64,000 nt of DNA, taken from the NCBI GenBank assembly GCA_028023455.1, contig JAQFVV010012495.1, positions 2,573,711-2,637,710 of the forward strand, in the 5' to 3' direction. How positions within the stretch are numbered: the stretch's first letter is position 1; each line of letters opens with the position of its first letter. The notes beneath the pieces were generated by a model. The model saw only the letters and a program-made list of their open reading frames with translations, had not been told where the DNA came from and did not search any database. Origin of the DNA: Epiperipatus broadwayi. Taxonomy: Eukaryota; Onychophora; Udeonychophora; Euonychophora; Peripatidae. A program made the position numbers and the translations under genes. This document shows, piece after piece, positions 11,171 through 23,900 of the stretch.

Positions 11171-12104
11171 AGATTTTAATGTTAGTATTTTATTAGACTA
11201 ACGAGTATACATATGTTAAAGCAATTCAATGTATAAGCTTCACTAAATTAGCAGGCACTAGAAAATAATTGCTTGCATTCAAAACTTCACTAATGAACAT
11301 TAGCATTCATTTTAAATATTAAGCTATTTTTTTCGACCCAAATATATATATATATTATGCATGACGTTTTATTGTCTTCCTTTTTTTAAGCAGATATTCA
11401 GTCTTAACTATTCACCGTCAATTTTTTTTTAAAAAGTTAATATATGGTGAAATAATAGACAAATAACATTTAAAAGGTTATATACAGTTTAATTACAGAA
11501 ATTCTCAAAATTGTTAATTTGTCTTAAGTTCAAATATCCGATTAAAAATTTTTTTTTTCAAACTTTTTCTCCTTTCTCTATTTCCAGATTTTTTTTTATT
11601 ATTTACTCCATTGAAAATTTATGGGAAAAATTTCACTTGAAAGCATTCTCCTCCCCCAATTTCTAAGGAAAGAAAACACCAGCTATTAATTATTCTTATT
11701 TATTGTTCAAATAAATATAAAGCTTTCTTCAATTTTCACCCAATAAAGATTTTTAAATTTGATTTATTAATGTAAAGACAAATTTTTTTCTAATTTATTT
11801 TTAATATATATCTATATGTTTCTTTTAAATTCCACTGAGTTACCATTCAATTCTGATCTCACCACTCAATAATAGAGTATATGCTTCCTTTTGTTTTGTA
11901 CTTTACTGTATAGTGAATTTTTATAGGCATATGCCTTCATTTTAAATGTTCAATATATTAATTTGCCTTATCTGTGTATGTTTCTGTCTGTATGTCAATG
12001 TGTCCACATTTAAAAAAATTTAACAATGAAAAAAAAATTTCTGTTTAGAACTCAAACTCATATCCTTATGCTTCCAAAGAAAACTCCTTAACATCTGAGC
12101 CAAA
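11171..12104. other. AT-rich DNA, nothing recognised
   Basis: Long T runs and a short ATATATATAT tract at about 11343. No supported feature. Confidence 0.45.
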
Positions 12105-12262
12105 GGAAATATTACATTTATAGAATAAAATGTTGTTAATATTGATTTAACTCATACTTAATTAATTAAAATAAAATAAAAATCTAATGGAAACATTATA
12201 TTTGTAGAATAAAATTTTGTTAATATTGATTTAACTCACACTTAATTAATTAAATTAATTAA
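12105..12262. repeat. 79-bp tandem duplication
   Basis: Two adjacent units share GTTAATATTGATTTAACTCA and ACTTAATTAATTAAA with few mismatches, starting near 12105 and 12186. Confidence 0.75.
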
Positions 12263-12779
12263 AAAGCCAATGCATAAATATTTTTATGTAGTAGACATCA
12301 TATGATATTTAAATTTAGCATTTGTTTGTTAGAGGGTGTATTTTTTATTTTTACGTTTTATTATTAAATTATAATTTTTGTCAGATTTTTTTGTAGTTTT
12401 AACCACTTTTAAAAATAATATGTAAACATAACTAAAAAGTAAAAAAATGATATATATAGTTTATACAATTTCCAACACATACCATTAACTCACTGTAAAT
12501 CGCAAGATTTCACGTAAGTTAATTTGTTAAGGAAATAGTAGAATTAAACAGCGAAGAAAACAACTATTTCACACTTTCAAATCAAGGTGCTTCAGATTCA
12601 CCTATATAAATGGATATTTAGGTTAAAGATAAGATGGCCACTCTTATCTTTATAAAAGTCGCTATCTTGTGTCGTGGCTTGGAAGATCCATCTATCGGCA
12701 AAATATGCTTGATTATTGCTAATTTTAAAGCACATTGAATACAGGTTAGTGCCTGTTCAGACTATTTACATAAGCTTTC
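12263..12779. other. AT-rich DNA, nothing recognised
   Basis: No shared repeat or gene seen. Confidence 0.4.
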
Positions 12780-13190
12780 TGTGCACTCTGTAAATTAATT
12801 ACTACTCTTCAATAATATTTTTATGTAAATATCTGATTAAAAAGTAGAAAAATAAAGTAATCTGCTTCTCATTTAATTAGCCATTCTTGGAAAATATTAA
12901 AGATCTTAAGAATCTAGACTTATAATAAAACAATTAGAAATTTCAGGAATATTGTCATTTCATGAATGCATTTGAGACTCAAATAAATCAAAAAGCCTTA
13001 AATGCTTTTATGAAACAACAATATTTCTGCAATTTCCTATTGTTTTATTAACAAGTCTAGATTCGTAACATCTCTGATATTTTCCAAAAATGGCAAATTA
13101 ATTGAAAAGCAGATTACTTTGTTATTTTGTACCTTTTTGTTGGATATTTTCATAAAAGCTTTATAAAATTGTAATAATTGAATTTGTTAA
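12780..13190. repeat. Long inverted repeat (family G), MITE-like
   Basis: The arms pair best between 12855-12965 and 13015-13125: AAAGTAATCTGCTT against AAGCAGATTACTTTG, TTGGAAAATATTA against TATTTTCCAAAA, and GAATCTAGACTT against AAGTCTAGATTC. They extend more weakly outward to about 12780 and 13190. The spacer is about 50 bp. No transposase frame is present, so a non-autonomous DNA transposon is the likely class. Confidence 0.75.
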
Positions 13191-13204
13191 GTGCATACTC
13201 ATAA

Positions 13205-13390
13205 TGCAAAGTGATATATATTAAGGCTATAACCTTAAGACCATGCACCTGAAGAATAACAGTAGGAACCTCTACAAATCTTAACAAAAAAAGACAGTGG
13301 GGACCTCTACATCTCTTGTGTTAAGATTTGTAGAGGTCCTTACTATCATTTTTCAGGTGCATAGTCTTAAGGTTATAGCCTTAATAAAAG
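13205..13390. repeat. Long inverted repeat (family F), MITE-like
   Basis: The arms are 13221-13290 and 13318-13385: AAGGCTATAACCTTAAGAC against CTTAAGGTTATAGCCTT, ATGCACCTGAA against TTCAGGTGCAT, and GACCTCTACA or GAACCTCTACAAATCTTAA against TTAAGATTTGTAGAGGTCC. A half-copy lies at 19105. TTAA-like termini and target duplications are not certain. Confidence 0.82.
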
Positions 13391-14169
13391 CTTCATTTTT
13401 AAAAAAATTACATATTATTTTTTGTCTCATACATGCAGTAAATATAATTTTATAACTTTATTAAAGAATCTAAGAGTATTTATAATAATGAATAGAAGTA
13501 CATTTATTGTCCTTTACAATATTCATTCAAATCTTCATTAGCCTAGTATGGTTATATTTTAATTCCTAACAAAAACAAAATCCCAAAAATTAAAGATATA
13601 TTTGGTGATGATTACATAAATGATTTCTAATTACAAATGCACTTGCATGCATCTCATGCTGGTTCTCTAGTCTTTAATTTGATATCTTGTTACACTACTT
13701 TTTAACATATTTTAAAATAATCCTTTCTTTTTGAAAGGCTTCAACACTTTTCTTAATTGTAGCTTTTCATCACATTTTATCCTCACTTACAATATACCAA
13801 TGAAAGCAATTAATACAACTTTTTAAGAGTAATTTAGTGATAATCTTTTACAATGTAAATGGGGTCTGATTATTTTATGAAACCTGAAGTAAAATAATTA
13901 TATTTGAAAGTGTTTTTATAGATGCAATTTGAGAGCTTTATAATAGTATATTCAACACCATCCCTCTATTAAGATGAAGAACTTACTGAAGTTATAATAT
14001 TGCCTTCATAAATATGGTGGAGATCCTGCATGGATTAGTGCACTAATAAAATGTAGAAGAGCATAAAATCCTAATACAGTTTTGGCAACTTATGGAGAAA
14101 CTATTGATACATTATTAGCCATATTTAATGATCTTACAATAGACACCCCATGTCACATTTTATTTTAAA
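13391..14169. other. AT-rich DNA, nothing recognised
   Basis: No shared repeat apart from a possible left extension of family D. Confidence 0.4.
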
Positions 14170-15060
14170 AAAATCCAAATTTTGATGTGCAGAATTTTGT
14201 GTAACAAAATGTTTTCTAAGTATAAAGCTAAACGTTTTCTTAAATTTAAGAAAAATTATAAAGTATCTTTTTTAAACAATAAAATAAAAGTTATCAATTT
14301 ATTAGTAACAGAAAAAAAAATGCAAAATATTTTTATCAATATATTAAATAACCTCAATATTATTACATACTTTTTTAAATTTATATAAATGAAAATACAA
14401 TAAAAGCCAAATGACTTTCAAGATACATTTTATGCTCAACCAGCATTTATCAGTTGGTCCAGATCACTATCTCTCATATATATCTAATTTAGCAAGAAAT
14501 GCATCTTGGGAATCATTTGTCTTTTATTGTATCTTTATTTATAAGAATTTAAAAGAATATGTGGTAATATTGAAGTTATTTAATATATTTATAAATATAT
14601 TACAAGTGGGGGGAAAAAATGTGAATAACTACATGTATTGTGTGTTTAATTTTTAAAAAAAATCAGATATATTAATCCTTAATTGTGTTTTAAAGTTTAT
14701 ATCTGTGCTGCAGACATTATCTACTCTAGTTTAGTAAATGAGTAATAAGAGTCATTATTATATTTATCTAAAGTGGATGGTATCAAAGATATGGATTGAG
14801 TTGATTTGACACTTGTAATTTAAAATGCAATTTAAATATTTTTGTATTATATCAGGAACCTTAAACTTTTGAAGAGTTTACTGAGAATTAGAAATGTGTG
14901 ATGGCAATTAGAGATAACTATATAAATTCTGAAGGCGATATACATTTAAAAACACCAAAGCATTCTAGAAAGGCTGATAACAAGGCTGATATTATATTTC
15001 AAAAAGGAATAAAAAAGTTATTGAAAAAAAAAGGGTATCATGCAGAATATGTTTAATTGT
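14170..15060 (+). repeat. Family D repeat, copy 1, with a short shared frame
   Basis: It is similar to 25500-25880. The shared DNA includes AACAAAATGTTTTCTAA, ATCTTTTTTAAACAATAAAA, TAAAAGTTA and, near the end, GATATTATATTTC, AAAGTTATTGAA and ATCATGCAGAATATGTTTAA. The frame 14182-14388 reads NKMFS..., SFLNNKIKV, and the second copy keeps NKMFS and SFLSNKIKV. A 60-bp piece of family C (14430-14490, CATTTATCAGTTGGTCCAG) is inserted or fused here. Confidence 0.55.
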
Positions 15061-15116
15061 AATGTAATTTGTTATTTACTTTATTTAAAAATAGAAAATA
15101 TGCTACAATAATTGTA

Positions 15117-15640
15117 TTTATATGTTGGACTATTTTCATCATGTAATATTAAGTATTGAATGTCTTTAGAAAAATTTAACTTTATATAAATATTTCAATT
15201 ACATTCAACTGTTAGTAATAGCACATAGTTTAGTATATGCATATTGTTTTGAGAGGTATTATTCTCCTCTGTTCTTCAGGTATTGCTGGCCAAATCAGTG
15301 ACAGTACTAGCATAGATATCAAACCTTGACTGTTAGATTCTAGAATATTGAATTTTAAGGTAATGCTTTAACCAGTGTTACCTTAAAATTTAATATTCAA
15401 GAATATAATGGTCCAGGTTTGATTCTTATACTAATAATGTCGCTGATTAGATCAGCAAGACCCAAAGACGAGAATAATATCTCTTGAAATGTTGTACATA
15501 TACTAACTATGTATTATTATTAACAGTCTGTTGTAATTGTAATATTTAAATAAAGCTAATTTTTTTAAAGGCATTCAATACTTAATATTAAATGTTGGAA
15601 ATAATCCGCTATATAAATACAACTAAAATATGACCATCAC
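15117..15640. mobile_element. Family A full palindromic element, 520 bp
   Basis: The two halves, about 250 bp each, are mutually inverted around about 15368: ATGTTGGACTATTTTCATC against GGAAATAATCCGCTATATAA, GAATGTCTTTAGAAAAATT against TTTTTTTAAAGGCATTC, CAGGTATTGCTGGCC against GATCAGCAAGACC, and GAATTTTAAGGTAA against TTACCTTAAAATTTAA. No protein is encoded. On the minus strand the left half has CTGAAGA (plus TCTTCAG at 15275-15281) and a hairpin, then AAAAC, a degraded hammerhead-like signature. Confidence 0.8.
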
Positions 15641-15658
15641 AAACCTTTAGGACTGTGC

Positions 15659-15728
15659 TACAATAAGATTATTATATATATATATAAAGCATGCTACAAT
15701 AAGATTATTATATATATATATAAAGCAT
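15659..15728. repeat. 36-bp tandem duplication
   Basis: GCTACAATAAGATTATTA followed by TATATATATATAAAGCAT occurs twice in a row, essentially identical. Confidence 0.92.
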
Positions 15729-16489
15729 CTGTCTATCTAAATATATATTGAAAAATACTGCACATTTGTAATTCAATAAACATTACATTTTATCATAATC
15801 TAAGCTTCTCAGCAAAATATGAAAATATATGATGTACAAAATGTATGTGAGAGAAATCTAAAACAAAATATAGTGGCTTTCATGACTCCACTGTACTATC
15901 TCATAGAAGCTATATAATGTGAATAAACTTTGAAAGACAGTCAACTAATTATAAGCACCATTACTAAACTTTTTAATTAACTAAAGAATCAAATACCTTG
16001 ACCAAATTAATAAAAACTACTTTGCTCATAACATTTTTTAAAATTTGAGTGGTAATAAAAATCATATGTATAATGTTACTTGATTCTTAAAAATTATACG
16101 AATTTCTGGTAACACTTTATTATTAGAAACAATTCTATTCAATGAAATCTGTAGTAGATAACAGTTACATTCCTTAACAGCATCAGTATTCTATCTATAG
16201 ACTTTTAAAAACATTTCAGTAGTGTTGAAGCTAACATGTCATCCTACATTTTGAAACTTCTTCAGTTATCTCATCAAAGCACACAATCGTTCCATTTTTA
16301 AACTATAACCAGTTGTTTTAACTTGATCAAAATTAATATTTCTTTTCAAATATAAATTAGTCGTTAGGATTAATATATCAAAAAAAAAATTATATTTTTT
16401 ATTTTATTATAAAAAGTTAGCCCAAATATTATTTTTACCTATTTAAAATATTAACATTATCATATAAAAGAATTTAAACCATTAAACCT
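15729..16489. other. AT-rich DNA, nothing recognised
   Basis: No supported feature. Confidence 0.45.
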
Positions 16490-16950
16490 CATATGATTAC
16501 CATACACAAGCTTTTAATCAGAAGCTCTATAAAGTAGCGTCATACTGTTCAAACCAGACTAATCAATCTGCTCAATGGGATGGTTAATGAACTAAAGTCA
16601 CTCAAATGTATAGATCTTGAACTGTGCTCAGATTTATACGACTACACATGTGAATGAGCTTGAACTGAAAACATTACCGTTTTTATTTTAGACTTATAGC
16701 TTTATAGTTAGCTAAAAAGGTGAAAGGTGGCTGCTAGAGGGTTGTACTAAATTGTAAGATCTAGTGCAATGCTCTCAGATCCTAGTTTCCTCACTAATGA
16801 AAGCCACAAGCTAGACACTAATGTAGGGATATTGGGTGAGTAGGCACTAGATAGGGATTTTATGCACAAACCTTCTTGCATCCATTGATTACTCTGGCTT
16901 GCACTGGAGGCACTATTGTGTGGTGAGTTTTGTCTATATAAAAGAGTGTT
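16490..16950 (+). mobile_element. Family B hammerhead element, single plus-oriented copy
   Basis: It carries the family interior (TGTGCTCAGATTTATACGAC, TTTTATTTTAGACTTATAGC, GGTGGCTGCTAGAGGG, CTCTCAGATCC) and 3' part (GGGTGAGTAGGCACTAGATA, GGATTTTATGCACAAACC, GATTACTCTGGCTTGCACTG). The ribozyme at 16794 is broken: CTAATGA in place of CTGATGA, GACAC in place of GAAAC, and TAATG where the cleavage triplet should be. Confidence 0.75.
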
Positions 16951-17439
16951 ATCTACTATTTTATAGTAATATAATATTTTTCAGGTTCTACATTATTTAC
17001 ATTACATTAAATTAACAAATAACTTTATCTTTTGGAATTTTAGTCTATAAATTATTAACTGTTTTTATTATTGCTGAACTACTGACTTTAAATCCTTAAA
17101 TTGCTTATAGAGCTCCAAGTTCAGTTTATTATTCTGTGGTGTAAATAAATAGTATATATTTCTTTTCAATCATGTCATTGGTAATACTATAATGATTTTT
17201 AAAAAACCTACGATTCTTCTTTTTCATAAACCTAAGACCAGAATGAAAATAGCACTAATAACTAAAAAGTTATCAAACCTTAAGATTGAATAGCAGTTGT
17301 TAATAAAACTTTTTTCCCAGAGGGCAAAAGTTTAATCAAACAACAGGATGTTGTGATATGGTAGAAGTGAGATCAAAAAACTTATAAACAGTATCTTTTT
17401 TCCTTACAGTACAAGCTTTTTCATACATACACTTGGGTA
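16951..17439. other. AT-rich DNA, nothing recognised
   Basis: No supported feature. Confidence 0.4.
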
Positions 17440-17768
17440 GGATGAGAAGGTTAACATTAAGGTGGGATTTCAGCATTCCATCATCAGATTTTCAATGAAA
17501 TTGGCTGGCTGAAGGGTTGTGGGGTGGAGTGGTTTGAAGCCTGTCCATTAAAGTATGAAGATTGGCTATCTTAATATAAGCTGAGCTTTGATTGTATATA
17601 TGTGTGGAGATGATAATCTGGGCCAACTGATGAGTGCTGGTTTAGCATGAAATACAGATATTGGTAATTAATTATCTTTTCGATATGTGTGTGATCAAGT
17701 GTATCAGCAGTATGATATAGCATGTATGGTTAAGGGTCATGTGAAAGTCTGAGTTCAAACCCCTTATA
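17440..17768 (-). repeat. Family C element, minus copy
   Basis: Full-length inverse of the family: CATCATCAGATTTTCAATG, CTGTCCATTAAAGTATGAAG, CTTAATATAAGCTGAGC, CCAACTGATGAGTGCTGG, GTGTATCAGCAG and TGAAAGTCTGAGTTCAAACC. The terminal GAGTTCAAACCCC resembles a tRNA B box. Confidence 0.82.
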
Positions 17769-18041
17769 TATAAATAATATCTATAACTTTTGTCTGAAAA
17801 TGTAGTAATCCAGAAATAAAAACTAATTACTCATGTGTTCTTATTAGGTCTAACTTTATATCTTCTATTATTAGAATGAGCAACTAGTAATATTAAAATT
17901 ATTTATTTTACAAAATAATTCTTAAAAGATATACACTTTAGAAGAATTTCATATCACATTGATACCTTTGAAAATGTAAATTGGTAATTTGAATGTTTAA
18001 ATCTGTTGAAATTTGCATGAATATCAAACTTTCTACTATTT

Positions 18042-18410
18042 TGTTATTAAGGCTTTGGCAATTTTATATTTCTAAAGCTATTAATATATGGTGTATCTGA
18101 ACTTAGTTCAGTCCCATATGGCTATTTAAGTTAGATAGCTGGATTGGAAGACATATGAATGTCTGAAAATTTCAGATTTTTCTACTTAATAGTTATCCAT
18201 TAGATAAAGTGCTGGACTTGTTCTACTATTTTTAATCTAATGCTAGAATATCCTGACACATCACTGATGAAGCCAGTAGCAGAAACTGGTCTGGGGTTGA
18301 GGATATTCTGCAAAGCTTGTTAAGAGCTTGTTTGTGAGCTCTTTATAAAACATTTGTAATGCAAGCTTGTTTAATTTAGGTCATGTGACATCTGACTTGA
18401 TTTATTTGTA
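18042..18410 (+). mobile_element. Family B' retrozyme-like unit, single copy
   Basis: It matches the 370-bp tandem units at 63505-64000 (opposite strand) along its whole length: GCTATTAATATATGGTGTAT, CAGTCCCATATGGCTATTTA, CATTAGATAAAGTGCTGG, TTTTAATCTAATGCTAGAAT, the ribozyme, AAAGCTTGTTAAGAGCTTG and GTCATGTGACAT. No protein frame is present. The unit shares the CTGAACT...GTTCAG.CCCATATG block with family B, so the two families are related. Confidence 0.78.
18246..18308 (+). ncRNA. Hammerhead ribozyme, family B'
   Basis: Outer stem I GAATATCCT (18246-18254) pairs perfectly with AGGATATTC (18300-18308). Core: CTGATGA (18264-18270), an 11-nt stem II region with GC/GC pairs, GAAAC (18282-18286), TGGTC (18287-18291). 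The inner stem I is interrupted after three pairs (A-U, C-G, U-G). The total of 63 nt equals that of the copies at 63561 and 63931. Core residues are intact. Stem II is short, so in vivo activity is uncertain. Confidence 0.75.
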
Positions 18411-18873
18411 ACTTTCTACTAATATTTTATCACAGAATCTATTTTTAATGCCATTTTTTATTTGAATCTTGGAGCATATAAATCTATACTTTTTTCAACA
18501 ATCTGTGCTTATACTCCATCAGGTAATGATTAACTTTTTACATTCTGACTTCTAACTATAATGCAGTTTTTAAGATAACAGTTTATTTTGAGATTAAGTA
18601 TAAACATGTTCTTTTATATCAATTTTTTTTTACCTAAGTAAATCATTCATGATAATCAGTACAAGCTGTTATGCAAAAACTCAACAAAAAATAATTATTG
18701 GATTTCACAGAGACAATATTCTTATTTATAATGATAGTACCACAAATTTACTATTTCTAACAATATATGCATTACAAATTTTCAAGAAAACAAAAAAAAT
18801 TAGTGTTTAATGATATTGATGGAATTTTACACCAATAAGGGATAAAATTGTCTTTCTAATCTAGTGTCCCAAC

Positions 18874-18914
18874 TCCTCACTGAAGAAAGCCATAGGTCAA
18901 AACTGGTCTGGGGA
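18874..18914 (+). ncRNA. Decayed family B hammerhead
   Basis: Stem I TCCTCA / TGGGGA is intact and TGGTC is present. The core reads CTGAAGA (allowed at position 7), but GAAAC has become AAAAC (18899-18903), changing a required G. About 45 bp on either side resemble family B weakly. The minus-strand open frame 18827-19078 overlaps this relic and is not a gene. Confidence 0.6.
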
Positions 18915-19104
18915 TGGGGAAAATCCAAGATAAAGATGATTTGAATGCCTTCTCTTGTAGTAGCATTTATCATAAAAAAACATTGTCTTTCTATGAGATT
19001 TCTGAATCCAATGTGAAAATACAAGTACTGATAAAACATTTCCATAAGAATCATTTTACAAAATAATTTTGTAAACATTAATTCTTATTAAGTGTATGGT
19101 CAGC

Positions 19105-19200
19105 ATATAAATACATATGAGGCTTTAACCTTAATACTACACACCTTGAGTGCTTAATTTTATGATGAGAGGGACCTCTACAAATTTTAACACAAGATCA
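19105..19200 (+). repeat. Family F half-copy
   Basis: GGCTTTAACCTTAA, CACACCTTGAG, GGGACCTCTACAAATTTTAA and CACAAGAT match one arm of the inverted repeat at 13205-13390. Confidence 0.65.
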
Positions 19201-19564
19201 TTAGGTCATCATTAATACATCTAGGAATTCTAGTAATAGAAGATAGTTAGAGCTCATGAAAATCCGCCTGCAACTAATTTTCATTTCTGAATTACTACAC
19301 TTTTATCTACACATGTTTAATAACAACTGCACCAAATCACAAACATTTTGATGTTTGATTAAACTTTTTTTGTCTGGAAAGTTTTACTAACAATTTCCAT
19401 GTTGCTGTCTTTCATTCAGATCTTAAAAAACTCACATCAAGCAAAGTTTATTATTTCATAATACTTATATTTAAAAAAAAACTATTTATTATTACTAGTT
19501 TTTTTATTTACATCAATACCATCAATAATATATCTATGACTTAAATAAGAAATCCACCAAACAC

Positions 19565-19860
19565 TGTAGCTTAACTATACATTGGTTTAGTGAAGTGGGA
19601 GAGTATTAGAATCTGGGGCAAATGTTATTGGATCAATTCCAGTTCTGCCACTTATAGTATTCAAATTTTTTATAAACGCCTAGACAATAACACTGTTTAG
19701 TCTGCATGATTTAATGGAGTGATAAGCTGTCAGATTCTGGTAAGTAAGGGTCTTGGATCAATTTCAGTTCTGATATTTTCAGCATCCAAACTTTCTATGA
19801 ACTCCCAAGTAACAAGTCCATCTGATTATATACTTTATTAAATAAAAATTCTCAAACATA
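19565..19860 (+). repeat. Family E tRNA-like SINE, two tandem copies
   Basis: The first copy has an A-box-like GGTTTAGTGAAGTGGGAGAG and a B-box-like TTGGATCAATTCCAG about 40 nt later. The second repeats TCTGG, TTGGATCAATTTCAGTTCTG and CTATGAACTCCCAAGTAACA. The spacing fits a tRNA-derived Pol III head, though it is diverged. Confidence 0.5.
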
Positions 19861-20379
19861 ACAATTTTCCAAACAAAACTATTATCCCAAATCCACTTCT
19901 AAAGTGTCTCATTACTGATCTCATTGCATTTTACAAGGTCATAATTGAGAACTCCCACTCTGCTAAATCTATCCCATAATTACTTTTTCAGGACTGAAAG
20001 TTTGCCTAATTATAATGTCAAAACAAAAAAAATATGCTAAATTCAAAATGAATCTTGAAGTTACCAATAGCTATGACCCTATAAAATAATGATTCATATT
20101 TGAATCATTTAATGTTTATTTAAAACTTAGCATTAAAAACTATTGGCTCTTCCGTTATTTAATATATGTAAAATTTAAAACTGATCGCCATTACTGTCAA
20201 AAAAAATTGTTTGTCCTAAAGCTTGAAAGTAATCCGTTATAAATCAATAATTTATAATCTCATAATAGTCTTGTCATTGGTGGTCATTATGGTCATTATA
20301 ATATTTACAGAATAAAAGAAAATTGTAAAATGCTTATAGGTATCTGATCTTATATATCAAGACTTGTGTGTTTAATGCA

Positions 20380-20610
20380 AATGGCATAATAGTTGATTAA
20401 GGCCCTTAAGATCTAAGTATCGTGGCTTTAATTTCATCACTCCTGTTATTCCAATTTCTTATAAATCCCCAAGCAATAAACCATTCAATAATTTTTCTCA
20501 TGTATAATTTGGTGAAGTGGTAGAATAGAAGACTCTAAAACCCAAGATCTGTGACCACAAACGGCTATGTCTTTCAAACTCCCTGAGCAATAAATCTTTT
20601 GAATATATTT
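20380..20610 (+). repeat. Family E tRNA-like SINE copies
   Basis: CCCAAGCAATAAACCATTCA is followed by a second head, TTTGGTGAAGTGGTAGAATA, which matches the tRNA A-box pattern, and then AAACTCCCTGAGCAATAAAT. Confidence 0.5.
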
Positions 20611-20799
20611 TTAAGACAGAAAATCACTGATGAAACTTTTCTATACATTTTAAAATTAATTAGATAATGAAGTACTCATATAAAAGAAATAATTATTATC
20701 TTAATATAAATTAAAAATTAAATAAATTAAAACATTTAAGGTGAAAAACCATTCATACTAAAACAACTAACATTTATTAGGGATATCTGAAAAATCGTT

Positions 20800-20975
20800 A
20801 AACCTTTGATTTAAACCTGGTTAAAATGTGTTTTAAAATTCAAAATTCATGAATCTAAACATGTGTGTTCAACTCTTATAATAGCAATCACTAATCAGGC
20901 TAGCAACACCTGAGGAAGAGTGGAGAATACTACCATTTAAAACATAGCATAATCTACTAACCTATATGCTTTAAT
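20800..20975 (+). repeat. Family A half-copy
   Basis: GATTTAAACCTGG, GTTCAACTCTTATAATAGCA, TCACTAATCAGGCTAGCAAC and ACCTGAGGAAGAGTGGAGAA match the right half of the A palindromes. Confidence 0.6.
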
Positions 20976-23900
20976 GTTTTCCACAGTTGGGCTGGTCAAG
21001 TAATTTTTTGAGCAGTTACATTTAGCTAAAGGATTTAAGAAAGTTTTGGATAATCTAGGTCAGTTGCATAAACATCAAAGCATTGACTGTAAAAACAAAA
21101 TAATTGTAATATGCTACAATTAGTGAAGAGTGTTTACCTTCTATAAGCCAACATTTATTTTTGAATAACTTTTTGAAGTCACTGTTACCATATTACTATT
21201 CCACATTCACAATGGAAAATCTACATGTAAATAGAGTTAATGATTTTCCAAGCAATCAAGAATTTATCCAGTTAGATGATTATTATTCAGTCTAATTAGC
21301 CAACTGTCATTGGTCAGTGAATGGGCATCCATTTTTTCTCAAAAGTAAAGAAAATTTACAGCAAAGCTCCACTTCTCAATTGAATATCAGTAATGATTTT
21401 AACAAAAAGTAATCATAAGTGTGCTGCACCCATGGAAACTCTGAACCCAGAGTTAACTATAGATTTTGTAAAATCTATGAAAAAAAGGTATTAGTGGAGC
21501 CTCAAAATATTTGCAACAAAGAATTAATTGATGTAAAAATAAACTCTTTGAGACTTGTGTCATTAAGTATTCATGTCTACACTATATAATGCTTCACCCT
21601 TGATGTTGTGTTAGTTTAAAATTACTGTTGTATTTTTATTTATACCCCACCCCCCTTCCAGAACATTTGAAAGCTCCTCAAATTTGCCAACAGCTTTTAT
21701 CATAGCTATTACCAATACAGGGATGGTAAAAGAACAAAGAATCAATATAAAGTTAATTAAAAGATTTCCCATATTAATATATCTCAATAATTATTTTACC
21801 AAATTTACTTAAGAAATTTGGAAAGGCTCTTGGTTTAAGTCCGAAAAAACCATTTATGAGCCAATCTCGCTTGAATCTATGTTTTACCTCCACCTTTACT
21901 ATATGTATAGAATTATGTGTATCTTAGTGGTGAAAGAACTCATTAAAGTTTATGCTGTAACTGAAACTGAGCTGTTAAAATATATTGCATTAAAAGAAAG
22001 GCCAACATATGAAATTTCACGAGGAGAATCTAGTGTTAGCGTTGGCTATAATTCTCTAATACCTAGCTATACTGCTTACCTTTCGCAGATAACGTACACA
22101 CACACATATATATAAAGAATATAAATTAATGTAATTTGTACATATCAAGAGAAATCCAGAACTTAAATATATACTGATACAAATGTATGGATCAGGACAA
22201 TTTTAAAATCTTTAAATAATCATTTTATAGATTAAATTCCAGATAGAATAGCAAGTTATTAAAGGTTTTGAAAATATAAGATTAGAGAAGGAAAAAAACT
22301 AGCTTCGTTTTTTATGAAGTTTATTTATCATTGATTTACAGGTCAACGCTTTTTGAATGTGATATCTCCTCAGATTAAGGAATAATTAACTATAAATGTT
22401 AAAGTTAATCTTTCTAAATACAGTAGTTGTACTTTTAAAAAAAATCGAAGATTTACAATACATTGTATTGTAATTCATTATAATATCCACTGAATTTCCA
22501 ACTACGCTTCAAATTAATTTTAAATAAACAATATTTAGAAGTTACTATATATAGTACACTCTTTATTAATATATTAATTATAACAATCTCCTAAATAAAT
22601 TACGACTTATCAAATATATAACGCGCATAATATAAAACTATTCAAGGAACAGTTAAATAATACTTTTGGACTTAATGTATGTGTTATATATATATATGAG
22701 AATGATATTGAACATGTCAAAATATATACTGAACTTTATTCCAGATTGATATTTAGATAGCTATTTGAATAGGCTAGATTATTATGAAACATAAGTTCAA
22801 GTTTATTTTTAATAACGACCGTAACTTTACAATAAAGACATGGGCATATGTGTAGATATATATTAAAATGAATATCAGTGTACACTAAGTGGAATAGTAT
22901 AAATTATAACTTTCTGTTTTATTACTATTGTCAGATAAATACAGGATCTCATAATGCAAAGTAATATAAAAATGGTCATAAAAAAAAACTGGATCAAATC
23001 CAATTCTTGTCCTCATAACACGCAGTAGAATAACAATGTGTATGATCTGGGTTTAAAGTTTTGCCAGGCGAAGGTTGAAAAATTTTTCAGCTTCTAATTT
23101 GGCTTGAGATTTTCTTTCAAATGGCAGAGATGGCTGTTTATTTAGAGTTATTAAAATAACCAGAAAAGCAGAAATAAATTTACTTTAGAGAGAGTCAAAA
23201 AACCAAGTTAAGTATTTTGGGGTTAGAGCTGTTGTGATGTAATCGTGATGAATTCTATCACAGAAACAAATCTGTAAATAAGCACCGAATTAAAAACATT
23301 TACAATCTTCTAAAATACATTGTACAGGCATTTATGTATGTAATATATGCGGGATTCGAACTAGGACTTCTAAAAAGGAAAATAATTTATTTTATATTAC
23401 TTACATGAAATTATTTACAATTGTAAAAAAATGTTTAATAACAACTTAAGATAATTAAGAATTACTTTGAGAACATAAGACGATTTTTTTGAGCCTTCCA
23501 TACAATAACTTTCGTTTCTTCATCCCAATGTCAATTACATCATCGCATCTTTAATCCCAAAGTATTGAAAAATACTATTAAGAAACAACTGGGAAAGATT
23601 AGATGGAAAAGCAAAAGGAACTAGAATAGAATTAAAACACTGTTAAAAAGTTAACATAAGGAACAAATTTGGATAAAATAATGGAACCAGAATTGAACAG
23701 AAAATATATAGATTTAAAAAAAGAGAAAGCAAGGGGTATTAAGTAAGTATAAAAACAATCATAAAACCCATTTACATTTATATATTAGAATCAGATTTTA
23801 TATGGAAAACCTTAAAAAATCTTGTGATATATTCTGAATTTATTATTATTATTTTTTAGAAAGATATATTTCTCAATTGGTTGAAACAAGTTATAGGAAA

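Noticed and set aside
18827-19078. 83-codon minus frame considered as a transposon protein
   Set aside because: It overlaps a decayed hammerhead relic, and I could not match it to a Penelope-like or other domain.
21879-22115. 78-codon plus frame considered as an exon
   Set aside because: No recognisable domain and no convincing acceptor/donor pair; codon content is not clearly coding.
23244-23275. GTGATGA ... GAAAC resembling a hammerhead
   Set aside because: The first strand reads CGTGATGA, not CTGANGA, and no GUH cleavage triplet or stem I is present.
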